From Fictibacillus barbaricus (GTDB taxonomy: Bacteria; Bacillota; Bacilli; Bacillales; Fictibacillaceae), in NCBI RefSeq assembly GCF_014635025.1, contig NZ_BMCE01000001.1:1054001-1118000 (forward strand): a stretch of DNA of 64,000 nt, read 5' to 3'. Below the pieces are notes generated by a model that saw only the letters and a list, made by a program, of their open reading frames with translations, did not search any database and had not been told where the DNA came from. The position numbers and the translations under genes were made by a program. How positions within the stretch are numbered: the first letter of the stretch is position 1; every line of letters starts with the position of its first letter. This document shows, piece after piece, positions 53,787 through 62,216 of the stretch.

Positions 53787-54680
53787 ATGGATATTAGACA
53801 ATTACGTTATTTTATGGCAATTGTAGAGGAAAGAAAAGTATCTGCTGCCGCTCAAAAACTTCATATTTCCCAGCCTCCTTTGAGCCAGCAGCTAAAAGCA
53901 ATGGAAAATGAACTGGATGTAAAATTAGTAGAGAGAAATGGGAAATTTTTAGAGGTTACGGAAGAAGGTAAAGCCTTATATAAATATGCTCAACAGATTA
54001 CTCAATTAATGGAAGAAGCCAAAATGGAAGTAAGGGAAGTTGGAAAAGGGAGTAGTGGAAGACTGGCGATAGGAATTAATACTTTTTCGGTTATCGGCTT
54101 TCCTAAATTACTTCGCGAATTTAAAACAAAATACCCTAACATTTCCTATAAAATACATCAAAATGAGTCTTCCTATCTTTGTCAATTAGTGAGAGACAGG
54201 ATTGTAGAACTGGCGATTATCCGATTACCGCTGGAATTGGAGGGTTTTTCAGTAATTCATCTTCACACAGAGCCTTTTTACTTTATTTCTTCTATTAACA
54301 AGGAACATTCTAATGATCAGATCATGCTTGCTGACATTCAAAACCACTCGTTAATTCTACCGAGTACAGAGGGGCTAGGCGTTCATTATCAGATTTTGGA
54401 GGCTTTTTCAAAAGCCCAACTTCATCCGAATATCGTTGCTGAGTGCTCTGATATCTCTCTTTTATTAGATTTAGTTGCATGTGGTTTTGGAGATGCTATT
54501 GTTCCGGAAACCGTAATAAAGCAATACAAGAACTACAATATTCAGTCGACTAGAATTGTAGATACAGAACTGTCTGCATCTACGAGCTTAATATGGCTGA
54601 AGCATCATCATTTATCAAAAACTGCTCAAAACTTTATTAATCAATTAACTGGTTACCAGCAAATCGCAGATACGGATTAA
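53787..54680 (+). CDS. LysR-family regulator, probable controller of the purine permease
   Basis: 298 residues. N-terminal HTH 'MDIRQLRYFMAIVEERKVSAAAQKLHISQPPLSQQLKAMENELDVKLVER' is canonical LysR. The effector domain follows ('GRLAIGINTFSVIGFPKLLREFKTKYPNISYKI'). The ATG at 53787 has AGGAAGGTG upstream; the frame's GTG at 53775 lies within that site. Divergent gene pairing is the classic LysR arrangement. The effector may be a purine or its breakdown product (inference). Confidence 0.88.
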   Translation: MDIRQLRYFMAIVEERKVSAAAQKLHISQPPLSQQLKAMENELDVKLVERNGKFLEVTEEGKALYKYAQQITQLMEEAKMEVREVGKGSSGRLAIGINTFSVIGFPKLLREFKTKYPNISYKIHQNESSYLCQLVRDRIVELAIIRLPLELEGFSVIHLHTEPFYFISSINKEHSNDQIMLADIQNHSLILPSTEGLGVHYQILEAFSKAQLHPNIVAECSDISLLLDLVACGFGDAIVPETVIKQYKNYNIQSTRIVDTELSASTSLIWLKHHHLSKTAQNFINQLTGYQQIADTD

Positions 54681-54873
54681 TCGTATGTTTGGTAATAACT
54701 ACACAATATCCTCTATTTTTGAACTCTATTTCGTTTTTATTGTCAATCATTTAATTTGCTAAAAAATATAGAAAGGAACTGTCCGGTAATCCTTAGAAAT
54801 TAGTAAGTAAATTATTCCGATAAGTATATTGAACCCTACAAATTAGCATGAAAAAAGACGGGGGAATGGGAAC

Positions 54874-56169
54874 ATGGAAGATACACATTGGGGAAAATTT
54901 GAAAGGTTTCTTGAAAAAAAGCTTGAAGAGGAGCATATTCCTGGGTTGTCGATAGGTATTTCGCAAATGGGGAAACCGATCTTCCAGAAAGGGTTCGGGT
55001 ATAGAGACTATAAAGCGAAACTGCCTGTTACGCCGGAAACGATTTTTGGAATCGCATCCGTTACAAAATCGATTACTGCTGTGGCTATACTTGAATTGGA
55101 GGACAGGAAATTACTCTCAGTTCACGATTCTATTGTAAAACATCTTCCTGAACTCAAAATGAATGGAGTAAAAGAGATCGAGCAAATCAAGATTCACCAC
55201 CTTCTCTCTCATACGACCGGAATTCCTCCTATGGAGCGGAAAGAGGAATTCATACGGTTTGAAGAACACATGGCCTATTTTGCTGAGACGGTGATCGAAC
55301 CCTTAGGAAAGCCGGGTGAGTACTTCAGTTACTGCAATGATACCTTCCTTTTATTAGGGGCAATCATCGAACGGGTAACCGGACAATCATTTGAGACCTA
55401 CATGACAGAACGATTCCTTCACCCGTTGGGAATGAACCGCTCGACGTTCCGTTTGGAGGAACTTGCTGAAATGGAAAATGTGTCTGTTCCTTATGAGTAC
55501 CATAATAAGACGAATACTTTTCAAGAAACAGCATGGCCAAAGCTCGGCAACTACAAAACTGGAGGTGGAATTCGTTCCAACGTTCAGGATCTATTAAAAT
55601 ATGGCCAATATTTGCTCGGCGACAAGACCGTTTTAAACAGGCTCGCAGATCCCGTTTATAAAGTGGGCAGAAATACATATTACGGTTATGCACTTAATGT
55701 TATACCGAATCATTTTGAAAATTGTACGCTGATTAGCCATGGAGGAGGACAACCAGGGGTTTCCTCATTTTTTGGGGTAGTTCCCGAAAAAAATCTTATA
55801 GCTGTTGTCCTTACTAATGTTGGCGGTATTCCGGCAGGAGAGATCTGGCTAGCAGCGGTAAATGCAGCGCTCGGAATTCCATATAATTACAAACGAGAGA
55901 CAGAGCCGTTTTACGATATCTCGACTGAAACATCTAAAGGATTGATGGGTACTTATCAATCCCTTGAAGGGGACAGGGTCAGGTTTTTTGTAGAAAAAGA
56001 TACGATGTTTATGGAAGAGAATGAGGAGAAAAAAGAACTAAGAGCAAGCGCTAAAGACCGTTTAGTTATCCAAAATACGGATAGGGCCTTCCAGTTTTAT
56101 TTGAACGATGACCAAAAAACGTGGGGCGTGTTCAATGGATCCAGGATGCTAAGAAAAGTAGGAGAGTAA
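54874..56169 (+). CDS. serine hydrolase, beta-lactamase/DD-peptidase family
   Basis: 431 residues, no signal peptide seen. Ser-x-x-Lys in 'GIASVTKSITAVAI' (nucleophile about residue 66), Tyr-x-Asn in 'FSYCNDTFLLLGAIIERVTG', and His-Gly-Gly-Gly in 'LISHGGGQPGVSSFF' are the three active-site motifs of class C beta-lactamase-like hydrolases (PF00144). A small C-terminal domain follows. It may be an esterase or peptidase rather than a resistance enzyme. The response-regulator gene follows 20 bases later, so the operon links it with the two-component system. Confidence 0.87.
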   Translation: MEDTHWGKFERFLEKKLEEEHIPGLSIGISQMGKPIFQKGFGYRDYKAKLPVTPETIFGIASVTKSITAVAILELEDRKLLSVHDSIVKHLPELKMNGVKEIEQIKIHHLLSHTTGIPPMERKEEFIRFEEHMAYFAETVIEPLGKPGEYFSYCNDTFLLLGAIIERVTGQSFETYMTERFLHPLGMNRSTFRLEELAEMENVSVPYEYHNKTNTFQETAWPKLGNYKTGGGIRSNVQDLLKYGQYLLGDKTVLNRLADPVYKVGRNTYYGYALNVIPNHFENCTLISHGGGQPGVSSFFGVVPEKNLIAVVLTNVGGIPAGEIWLAAVNAALGIPYNYKRETEPFYDISTETSKGLMGTYQSLEGDRVRFFVEKDTMFMEENEEKKELRASAKDRLVIQNTDRAFQFYLNDDQKTWGVFNGSRMLRKVGE

Positions 56170-56189
56170 CTTTTATTGGAGGATCAACC

Positions 56190-56879
56190 ATGAGTGCAGA
56201 AAAAATTCTGATCATTGAAGATGAAAAGAAGATTGCTAGAATTATTCAATTGGAGCTTGAACACGAGGGATATAAAACGGAAACAGCCTGGACGGGCATA
56301 GAGGGATTAGAAAAGTTTAAATCAGAAAAATGGGACCTAATATTGCTTGATGTGATGCTGCCCGAATTAAGCGGGATGGAAGTACTCAGAAGAATAAGAA
56401 CGACAGGAAGTTATACACCAATCATACTATTAACCGCAAGAGATTCATTGCCTGACAAGGTAAGTGGACTTGATCTTGGAGCGAACGACTATATTACAAA
56501 GCCATTTGAGATAGAAGAATTGCTGGCTCGAATACGTGCGTGCCTTAGGATGAATCTCCTCTATACAGAAAAAAAAGAAATCGAAACATATGAAATGGGT
56601 GACTTGACCGTCAATACAAAAACAAGGGAAGTGCTACGCGGCTCTAAACAGGTTGAGTTGACGCCTAGGGAGTTTGATCTCTTGGTCTATCTTCTGAAAA
56701 ATAAGAACCAGGTACTGAACCGTGAACAAATTCTTTCTAAGGTATGGGGATTTGATTATTATGGCGATACAAATGTTGTAGATGTGTACATTCGTTATTT
56801 AAGGAAAAAGATCGATTCTTCCTTCCCGACTCCTTATATTCATACCATCCGGGGAGTAGGATACACGATGAAGGAGTAA
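56190..56879 (+). CDS. OmpR-family response regulator (YkoG-like)
   Basis: 229 residues from ATG 56190 with GGAGGA upstream; the frame runs 23 codons further but without a ribosome site. Receiver with Asp in 'DLILLDVMLPELSGME', Thr in 'ILLTARD', Lys in 'DYITKPFEIEELLAR'. C-terminal winged helix 'VELTPREFDLLVYLLKNKNQVLNREQILSKVWGFDYYGDTNVVDVYIRYLRKKID'. The TTCTCAT repeats before both PepSY genes are its probable binding sites. The order regulator-kinase-PepSY-PepSY recalls B. subtilis ykoGHIJ. Confidence 0.92.
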   Translation: MSAEKILIIEDEKKIARIIQLELEHEGYKTETAWTGIEGLEKFKSEKWDLILLDVMLPELSGMEVLRRIRTTGSYTPIILLTARDSLPDKVSGLDLGANDYITKPFEIEELLARIRACLRMNLLYTEKKEIETYEMGDLTVNTKTREVLRGSKQVELTPREFDLLVYLLKNKNQVLNREQILSKVWGFDYYGDTNVVDVYIRYLRKKIDSSFPTPYIHTIRGVGYTMKE

Positions 56880-56882
56880 CGT

Positions 56883-58247
56883 ATGAACATAAAAAATCGT
56901 ATAACGCTGTTTTCGACGGTTTGGATGTTGATCATACTGTTGATCACCAACAGCGGGATTTATTTTTTGTTTGAAAGAAACTTAAAAGATAACGCACTCA
57001 ATCAAACAGAAACCAGAATTACCAGTATAGCAGAAGCCGTGAAATCATCCGTAGAAACAAACCTGGAAATGGGTCGCCTTTTAAGGGCTTATCTTCCAGC
57101 GAACTCGATGATTCGTATCATTGCTTCTGACAACAAGGTAGCTTTTTCGAGCACGAAGATGACTAAACTTAATGAGTTCAAACCCATGTACCGAACCGAT
57201 GAGTACAGTCATATAAAGACAGAAGATGGAGCTTTTTACACCGTTTCTCAGCATCCGGTCATTTGGACGGATGGTGAAGTCGTTTCACTTGAATTAATAG
57301 AAGAAGAAACATCTATACCCAATACATTGCGTATTCTAAGAATCGTTCTGATTCTAGCAACCCTGCTTATTCTAATTCCTTCGTTCTTAGGTGGCCGAAT
57401 TCTTAGCCAACTTATTCTGGTACCGATCAGTTCTCTTACAAGAACGATGGAAGATATACAAAAACAAGGTACATTTAAAAGGATTGCCATAGAAAGTGAA
57501 TCAAACGATGAATTAAATAAGATGGCAACAACGTTCAATCATATGATAGATTTGCTTGAAGATAACTATAAAAAGCAGGAGCAGTTTGTCTCGGATGCCT
57601 CACATGAATTAAAAACACCTCTAACGGTAATAGAAAGTTATGCTAGAATGCTTAAACGATGGGGGAATAAAAGGCCGGAAGTATTAGAAGAAGCTGTAGA
57701 AGCCATTCACTCAGAATCAGTAAGAATGAAGGATCTAACACAGCAGATGCTCCTTTTGGCAAGGGATGATTCCCAACCTTCTCAAATTCAAAAAGTGGAT
57801 TTGGTATTAATGGTAAAAGAAGCTACAAAGAACCTAAGAAATGCGTATCCACGGGATTTCTATGTTCATTCAGACTTAGAACTCCTTGAGATAGAAGGAG
57901 ATTCTTTGAAATTGAAACAAGTTCTGTTTATCCTCTTAGATAATGCTATCAAGTACAGTTCAGATCGTATTGATATTGTATTATCTAAAAACGGAGGAAT
58001 CGCTAAAATTGCAGTTACTGACTATGGCATAGGTATTCCAAAAGAAGATCTTGATAAAGTATACGATCGTTTCTTTCGTGTAGATAAAGCAAGAAGTCGT
58101 GATACAGGGGGTTCCGGATTAGGTCTTTCGATTGCCAAACGTATTATGATGGCTCATCATGGTGAACTCAACATAACGAGTGAAGAAGGAAAAGGTACGA
58201 CCGTTACGATGGAATTGTCGGTCCTTCAGGGAATTAATTCTCACTGA
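56883..58247 (+). CDS. sensor histidine kinase with HAMP domain (YkoH-like)
   Basis: 454 residues. Membrane helix (about 8-30), extracytoplasmic sensor (31-145), second helix (about 148-175), HAMP (175-230), HisKA 'QFVSDASHELKTPLTVIESYARML', and HATPase 'ILLDNAIKYSSDRIDIV', 'VTDYGIGIP', 'GGSGLGLSIAKRI'. It starts three bases after the response-regulator stop. The extracellular sensor plus the downstream PepSY proteins suggests an envelope or metal/peptide signal, unproven. Confidence 0.92.
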   Translation: MNIKNRITLFSTVWMLIILLITNSGIYFLFERNLKDNALNQTETRITSIAEAVKSSVETNLEMGRLLRAYLPANSMIRIIASDNKVAFSSTKMTKLNEFKPMYRTDEYSHIKTEDGAFYTVSQHPVIWTDGEVVSLELIEEETSIPNTLRILRIVLILATLLILIPSFLGGRILSQLILVPISSLTRTMEDIQKQGTFKRIAIESESNDELNKMATTFNHMIDLLEDNYKKQEQFVSDASHELKTPLTVIESYARMLKRWGNKRPEVLEEAVEAIHSESVRMKDLTQQMLLLARDDSQPSQIQKVDLVLMVKEATKNLRNAYPRDFYVHSDLELLEIEGDSLKLKQVLFILLDNAIKYSSDRIDIVLSKNGGIAKIAVTDYGIGIPKEDLDKVYDRFFRVDKARSRDTGGSGLGLSIAKRIMMAHHGELNITSEEGKGTTVTMELSVLQGINSH

Positions 58248-58277
58248 TTTCTCATTTTCTTCTTATTTGGTTCTCAT
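58238..58277 (+). promoter_or_regulatory. TTCTCAT direct repeats, site A
   Basis: TTCTCAC (58238), TTCTCAT (58249), TTCTTAT (58260) and TTCTCAT (58271) lie at exactly 11-base intervals, overlapping the end of the kinase gene and preceding the first PepSY gene by 40 bases. Confidence 0.75.
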
Positions 58278-58315
58278 TCTTTTATGAAAACGTATTAGAA
58301 AAGGGGGCATTCCGT

Positions 58316-59023
58316 TTGAAAACAAAGACAGCAGCGATAATCGGAGTGGTAATCCTGATGATACTACTTATTTTTGGAACGAGGCAGTGGGTAGTCGGGA
58401 ACAATGATTCAACACTCAGCAAGGAGAAAATCAATGAGATCGTAAGCACGAAATACTCAGGTGAAATCCTCTCCACAGAACGAACGGACCGAGAAGGGAA
58501 AACGCAATATCAAACAGTCTTAAAAGGTGAGAATGGTGTTTATGTGATCTGGTCTGATGCTGTATCTGGAGAAATCTTGGAGATCAAGAGAACGGAAAAA
58601 ACAGAACCGAATAATAAGCTTTTAACGAAAGATGAAGCATCTCGGATCGCTGCAAAAGCAGGTAAAGTTCTAACTTCAGAGTATAATGCACAAAATAAGG
58701 TCTATTTCTTTACAGTCGAGAAAGAGAGTAAGAAATTCACATTCGAGATAAATGCGAGCACGGGAAAGATTCAAAACAAAAAAGAGATAAAACCTTCAAC
58801 CGAACCTCCAAAGCCAAACACCAAGATAACCGAACAAGAAGCAAGGAAGATCGCCCTAAAAGAAGTAGAAGGAACGGTTACGGATGTTGAACTCGATGAT
58901 GAAGACGGAGTTCTGGTTTATGAAATCGAAGTGGAAACAGATGTTCAAGAAGGCGTAGTGATTATAAATGCTTTTACAGGTGAAGTCGTCTCGGTCACGA
59001 TGGAAACAAAAGATAATGATTAA
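58316..59023 (+). CDS. membrane-anchored protein with PepSY domains (first)
   Basis: 235 residues from a TTG well placed after AAGGGGGC. An N-terminal membrane helix (6-26) is followed by PepSY-like units; the last is clearest: 'ITEQEARKIALKEVEGTVTDVELDDEDGVLVYEIEVET', 'GVVIINAFTGEVVSV'. A Pro/Lys linker ('KPSTEPPKPNTK') separates the last unit. PepSY domains are thought to inhibit or bind proteases and sense the wall. Regulated by site A (inferred), with a terminator right after. Confidence 0.85.
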   Translation: MKTKTAAIIGVVILMILLIFGTRQWVVGNNDSTLSKEKINEIVSTKYSGEILSTERTDREGKTQYQTVLKGENGVYVIWSDAVSGEILEIKRTEKTEPNNKLLTKDEASRIAAKAGKVLTSEYNAQNKVYFFTVEKESKKFTFEINASTGKIQNKKEIKPSTEPPKPNTKITEQEARKIALKEVEGTVTDVELDDEDGVLVYEIEVETDVQEGVVIINAFTGEVVSVTMETKDND

Positions 59024-59024
59024 G

Positions 59025-59053
59025 GATGCTCGTACTCTAGAGCATTCTTTTTT
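59025..59053 (+). terminator. intrinsic terminator after the first PepSY gene
   Basis: ATGCTC (59026-59031) pairs with GAGCAT (59040-59045), loop of eight, followed by T. Confidence 0.75.
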
Positions 59054-59078
59054 ATTATATGAGTGAAAACTATCCAAC

Positions 59079-59134
59079 TTCTCATCGTTTTCTAATCTTT
59101 TCTTCTCTTTGTTCTCATTTTCCCTGTCTATGAT
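59079..59134 (+). promoter_or_regulatory. TTCTCAT direct repeats, site B, and -10
   Basis: TTCTCAT (59079), TTCTAAT (59090), a degenerate TCTTCTC (59101) and TTCTCAT (59112), all at 11-base intervals. TATGAT (59129-59134) follows ten bases after the last copy, as in activator-dependent promoters. The second PepSY gene starts at 59168. Confidence 0.75.
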
Positions 59135-59167
59135 ATGGATATAGTTCATAACAAGGAGGAACAAACA

Positions 59168-59740
59168 ATGAAAAAACTAACAAAAGTTTTAGCAGGAACG
59201 GTATTAGCTGGTGGAATTGGTCTAGGAGTATATGCGTTTTCAGATAACACACCAAACGTGTTTGCTGCAAATGATGCTATCTCTGAAAAACAAGCAGAAG
59301 ATATTGCTCTTCAACGAACAAACGGTGGTTCTGTGAATGAGTTAGAATTCGATCGTGATGACCAAAAGGATAAATATGAGATCGAAGTTCACAAAGACGG
59401 CAAATCATATGATCTTGATATTCTTGCAGGATCTGGTAAAATCACCAAGTTTGAAGAGGATAGAGACGATGATCTAGATGAATCTGACATCGACGATAAA
59501 GACGATGAGGATCGCGATGATCAAGTAGATGCAGCAAACATGAAGATCTCAACAGAGCAAGCTCAAAATATTGCGCTGAAGCAAGTGCCTGGCACCGTAA
59601 CAAAAATAGAGCTTGATGAAGAAGACGGTCAATATTTCTATGAGATTGAGATCAACAAGGATAAACAAGAAACAGATGTGGATGTAGATGCGATGACAGG
59701 AACTGTACTAAAAGTAGATAAAGACGAAGACAATAATTAG
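59168..59740 (+). CDS. secreted protein with two PepSY domains (second)
   Basis: 190 residues from ATG 59168, after AAGGAGGAAC. Signal peptide 'MKKLTKVLAGTVLAGGIGLG' and on to 'VFA'; two PepSY units ('ISEKQAEDIALQRTNGGSVNELEFDRDDQKDKYEIEV' and 'ISTEQAQNIALKQVPGTVTKIELDEEDGQYFYEIEI') around a very acidic linker rich in Asp. The second unit is near-identical in plan to the last unit of the previous protein. The acidic linker could bind cations. Terminator follows. Confidence 0.87.
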   Translation: MKKLTKVLAGTVLAGGIGLGVYAFSDNTPNVFAANDAISEKQAEDIALQRTNGGSVNELEFDRDDQKDKYEIEVHKDGKSYDLDILAGSGKITKFEEDRDDDLDESDIDDKDDEDRDDQVDAANMKISTEQAQNIALKQVPGTVTKIELDEEDGQYFYEIEINKDKQETDVDVDAMTGTVLKVDKDEDNN

Positions 59741-59748
59741 TATTTAGG

Positions 59749-59780
59749 AAGCATTGGTGGAGCCACCAGTGCTTTTATTA
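59749..59780 (+). terminator. intrinsic terminator after the second PepSY gene
   Basis: AAGCATTGGTGG (59749-59760) pairs with CCACCAGTGCTT (59763-59774), one G-U pair, then T-rich. Confidence 0.8.
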
Positions 59781-59797
59781 TTCTCAACATTAAAAAT

Positions 59798-59850
59798 TTC
59801 TTCTCTGATTCTCATGATTTTCTCATTTTGCTCTAATGGCTCCTTATGGA
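59798..59850 (+). promoter_or_regulatory. orphan TTCTCAT direct repeats, site C
   Basis: TTCTTCT (59798), TTCTCAT (59809), TTCTCAT (59820) and CTCTAAT (59831) at 11-base intervals, with a weak TATGGA (59845-59850) beyond. It follows a terminator, so it should drive a new transcript, yet no gene of this regulon follows. 59851-59977 is otherwise empty. Confidence 0.65.
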
Positions 59851-59977
59851 GAATGGGAAACATTAATATGTCTTCCCCCCTTGCCCCTCACCAATTATAG
59901 AACTATATTTAATTGCTGCTAACTATACAAATAATTCCAAATTATTCTGATAGGAAAGGATTGTGGTAGAAAGTTTC

Positions 59978-60026
59978 TTATTCAGCTAACGGGTGCATTT
60001 TTTCAAGAAGGAGATTTGCCCTTTTT
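59978..60026 (+). repeat. GGTGCA hairpin repeat, copy 2
   Basis: TTATTCAGCTAACGGGTGC followed by a T-rich arm, CAAGAAGGAG and a T-run. It begins the array; the next gene starts 47 bases later. Confidence 0.8.
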
Positions 60027-60073
60027 GATTGAAATTAAAGAGGATTGTAAAATACTTGATGTTGGTGGTGTTT

Positions 60074-60637
60074 GTGATAAAGGCTGTGTTTCTTGATCGT
60101 GATGGTACCATTGGTGGAACAGGTGGCGGTATGCATCCGTTTGAGTTTACTATGTATGATTTTGCACCCAGTTCGATTAGACGTCTTAATAAGTTAGGTG
60201 TTAAAGTTTTTCTTTTTACCAATCAGACTAGAGTGGGAAGAGGATTCTTCTCTGAAGATGACTTACTTAAAGGATTTGAAATAATGAAGGAAGAACTCTC
60301 ACGACATTCTGCTTTCTTAGATGATATCTTTTATTGTCCACATAGTCCTGATGAGGGATGTAGGTGTCAAAAACCTGAAATTGGACTTTTATTAGCTGCA
60401 AAAGAAAAATACAAATTAAATTTGGCAGACTGTTATGTTGTAGGAGACACTGGGAGTTCAGATATGGTGTCTGCTCATAAGGCTGGAACAAAAAAAGTTT
60501 TAGTTAAAACAGGCTGGGGTAAAGGCTCACTTACATCATTTCGTAAAGATTGGAAAGGAATAGAACCAGATTATATAGCAGAAGATTTAGTGGATGCAGT
60601 TGATTGGATTTTAGCAGATATTATTAATAAAGTTTGA
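60074..60637 (+). CDS. HAD-family phosphatase, HisB-N/GmhB-like (array unit 1)
   Basis: 188 residues from a GTG at 60074 ('MIKAVFLDRDGTIGG'), with GGTGGTG before it; the frame is open 15 codons further. Motif I DRDGT (nucleophile Asp), 'LFTNQTRVGRGFF' motif II, 'CPHSPDEGCRCQKPEIG' with Cys/His zinc-type residues and the motif III Lys, 'VGDTGSSDMVSAHKAG' motif IV. This is the heptose/histidinol phosphatase subgroup. Substrate unknown. It lies between two hairpin repeats, its stop two bases before the next copy. Confidence 0.83.
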   Translation: MIKAVFLDRDGTIGGTGGGMHPFEFTMYDFAPSSIRRLNKLGVKVFLFTNQTRVGRGFFSEDDLLKGFEIMKEELSRHSAFLDDIFYCPHSPDEGCRCQKPEIGLLLAAKEKYKLNLADCYVVGDTGSSDMVSAHKAGTKKVLVKTGWGKGSLTSFRKDWKGIEPDYIAEDLVDAVDWILADIINKV

Positions 60638-60639
60638 GT

Positions 60640-60692
60640 TTATTTCACAAACGGGTGCTTTTCTGGAGTAACGAAAAAAGCCCATTTTTTTC
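60640..60692 (+). repeat. GGTGCA hairpin repeat, copy 3 (diverged)
   Basis: TTATTTCACAAACGGGTGC, then a different arm pair (GCTTTT with AAAAAAGCCC) and a seven-T run. The left end is conserved; the stem has changed but stays a terminator. Confidence 0.7.
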
Positions 60693-60791
60693 TTCTAAGG
60701 GCAAGTCATTGGAAGAAGAAGGAATATCCGATTACTTAAACGAATAAATAATGATGAAGTTAAGTGAATGGTGGAAGAGGGGTATTTAAAG

Positions 60792-61076
60792 TTGGATATC
60801 CTTTTTATAGGGATTATTTTGCTCATTTTAGGGCTAACAAACTTTATCGCTTTTAAAGTAGCTGGAAGAAATAAAAAGAAAAGAATTTTATCGGGTATTA
60901 TAGTGATACTTATTACACCTCTTGTCTTTAAAATATCTTTAGATGCAATAAGTTCTTTTGATCCTGGTGGATTTGCAACAGGAGCTATTACTTTAATTTA
61001 TTCTTGTTTATTTTTTATGAATGGAATCATTATAATTTGTATTGGAATAGCTACAAGTAATACTAACAAAGCTTGA
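60792..61076 (+). CDS. small membrane protein (array unit 2)
   Basis: 94 residues, three hydrophobic helices ('ILFIGIILLILGLTNFIAF', 'ILSGIIVILITPLVF', 'AITLIYSCLFFMNGIIIICIGIA'). Starts with TTG nine bases after GAGGGG; the ATG at 60768 has no ribosome site. No family recognised. It is flanked by copies 3 and 4 of the repeat, 14 bases after its stop. Confidence 0.65.
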   Translation: MDILFIGIILLILGLTNFIAFKVAGRNKKKRILSGIIVILITPLVFKISLDAISSFDPGGFATGAITLIYSCLFFMNGIIIICIGIATSNTNKA

Positions 61077-61090
61077 GAACAAGATATTAC

Positions 61091-61143
61091 TTATTCAACA
61101 ATCGGGTGCATTTCTTCGAGAAGGAGAAGTGCTCTTTTTATTT
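61091..61143 (+). repeat. GGTGCA hairpin repeat, copy 4
   Basis: TTATTCAACAATCGGGTGC, stem GCATTTCTTC with GGAGAAGTGC, then CTTTTTATTTA. The closest to consensus. Confidence 0.85.
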
Positions 61144-61247
61144 AATAAACGAGCAGTTTTCGTGAAAAAGGACATTCATTTAATTAGTAGAATTTGTAAG
61201 ATAGATTATTAAAAAACAAATGATGAGGCAGGTGTATTTGGTCTAAA

Positions 61248-62036
61248 ATGAAGAATGTAAAATGTTCTTTAGCCATTGAGCAAATTGAAGATAGATTGAG
61301 ATACGAACCAAATATTGTAGAACTACAATTGTTTGAGGAAGATATTAGAAATCCTAACCGAATAATACAAACTATTCAACTATTTCAAGAAAGAAAAGTA
61401 AAAGTTTATCTTCATCACCCCATGAAAGTAAATCGAAAATTCCTTGATATCTTAAGTAAAGATCCTGAGGTTTTTGAGTTTTATCGATCTTCATGTTCAA
61501 TAATATACGACATCTGCGAGTCGGAAGATATTCTTTGTGTTGTACATCCACATTATGAAAAGTGTGTAAGTGGCATGGCAGATACTTTTAACGAGAATTA
61601 TATTATTGAAAAATCTATAGAATTAAAAAATGCTATTCAAGAAATACGTAATCATAAAGTAGACCGATTTTTGTGGGAAAACGCACCTACAGGGATTTTT
61701 TCAAGTTTAAACCCATATTGGTTAACCAATATTGTTGAACCCATACAATTACCGCTTTGTTATGATATAAGCCATGCATTTATGTCATTCCGAGGGGACA
61801 ACGATAAGTTAGAAAACGAGATTATCAGTACATATCCTTTTACGCACCATTACCATGTGGTGGATAGTAAAGGTACAGAAATACATGATGCACTATCATT
61901 AGGTCTTGGAAATATAGATTGGTTACGATTTAAAAAATACATTTTGAATCGAGATTTTATTTTTGAAGTTGATTTACCTAACTATAATGATTGTACCCCA
62001 ATGGTAGAAAGTGCAGCCTATTTTTACTCCCTTTAA
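61248..62036 (+). CDS. TIM-barrel sugar-phosphate isomerase/epimerase-like protein (array unit 3)
   Basis: 262 residues, cytoplasmic. Motifs of the xylose-isomerase-like/AP-endonuclease-2 TIM barrel (PF01261): 'VYLHHPMKV', 'LCVVHPHYE', 'FLWENAPTG' (Glu), 'LCYDISHAFMSF' (Asp, His), 'HYHVVDSKGTEIHDALSLGLGNIDW' (His), 'FIFEVDLPNYND' (Glu, Asp). These supply a metal site, so an isomerase, epimerase or related enzyme is likely; the substrate is unknown. Weak ribosome site. Lies between copies 4 and 5. Confidence 0.75.
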   Translation: MKNVKCSLAIEQIEDRLRYEPNIVELQLFEEDIRNPNRIIQTIQLFQERKVKVYLHHPMKVNRKFLDILSKDPEVFEFYRSSCSIIYDICESEDILCVVHPHYEKCVSGMADTFNENYIIEKSIELKNAIQEIRNHKVDRFLWENAPTGIFSSLNPYWLTNIVEPIQLPLCYDISHAFMSFRGDNDKLENEIISTYPFTHHYHVVDSKGTEIHDALSLGLGNIDWLRFKKYILNRDFIFEVDLPNYNDCTPMVESAAYFYSL

Positions 62037-62067
62037 TTAAACAAGAGGGAAGCATTTCTTTAATGAG

Positions 62068-62119
62068 TTATTCCACAATCAGGTGCATTTCTTCAAGAAG
62101 AAGAAGTGCTCTTTTTTAT
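62068..62119 (+). repeat. GGTGCA hairpin repeat, copy 5
   Basis: TTATTCCACAATCAGGTGC, stem GCATTTCTTC with GAAGAAGTGC, then CTTTTTTATT. Downstream AACGTAGCAG resembles the AACGAGCAG that follows copy 4, so similarity extends past the hairpin. Confidence 0.85.
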
Positions 62120-62216
62120 TGAACTTATTGAACAAACGTAGCAGGATTATGTAAGAAGCAGGGCATTATCAATAAATAAAGAAAATTAATTTAGACTATT
62201 ATTAGGGGGATAAATG

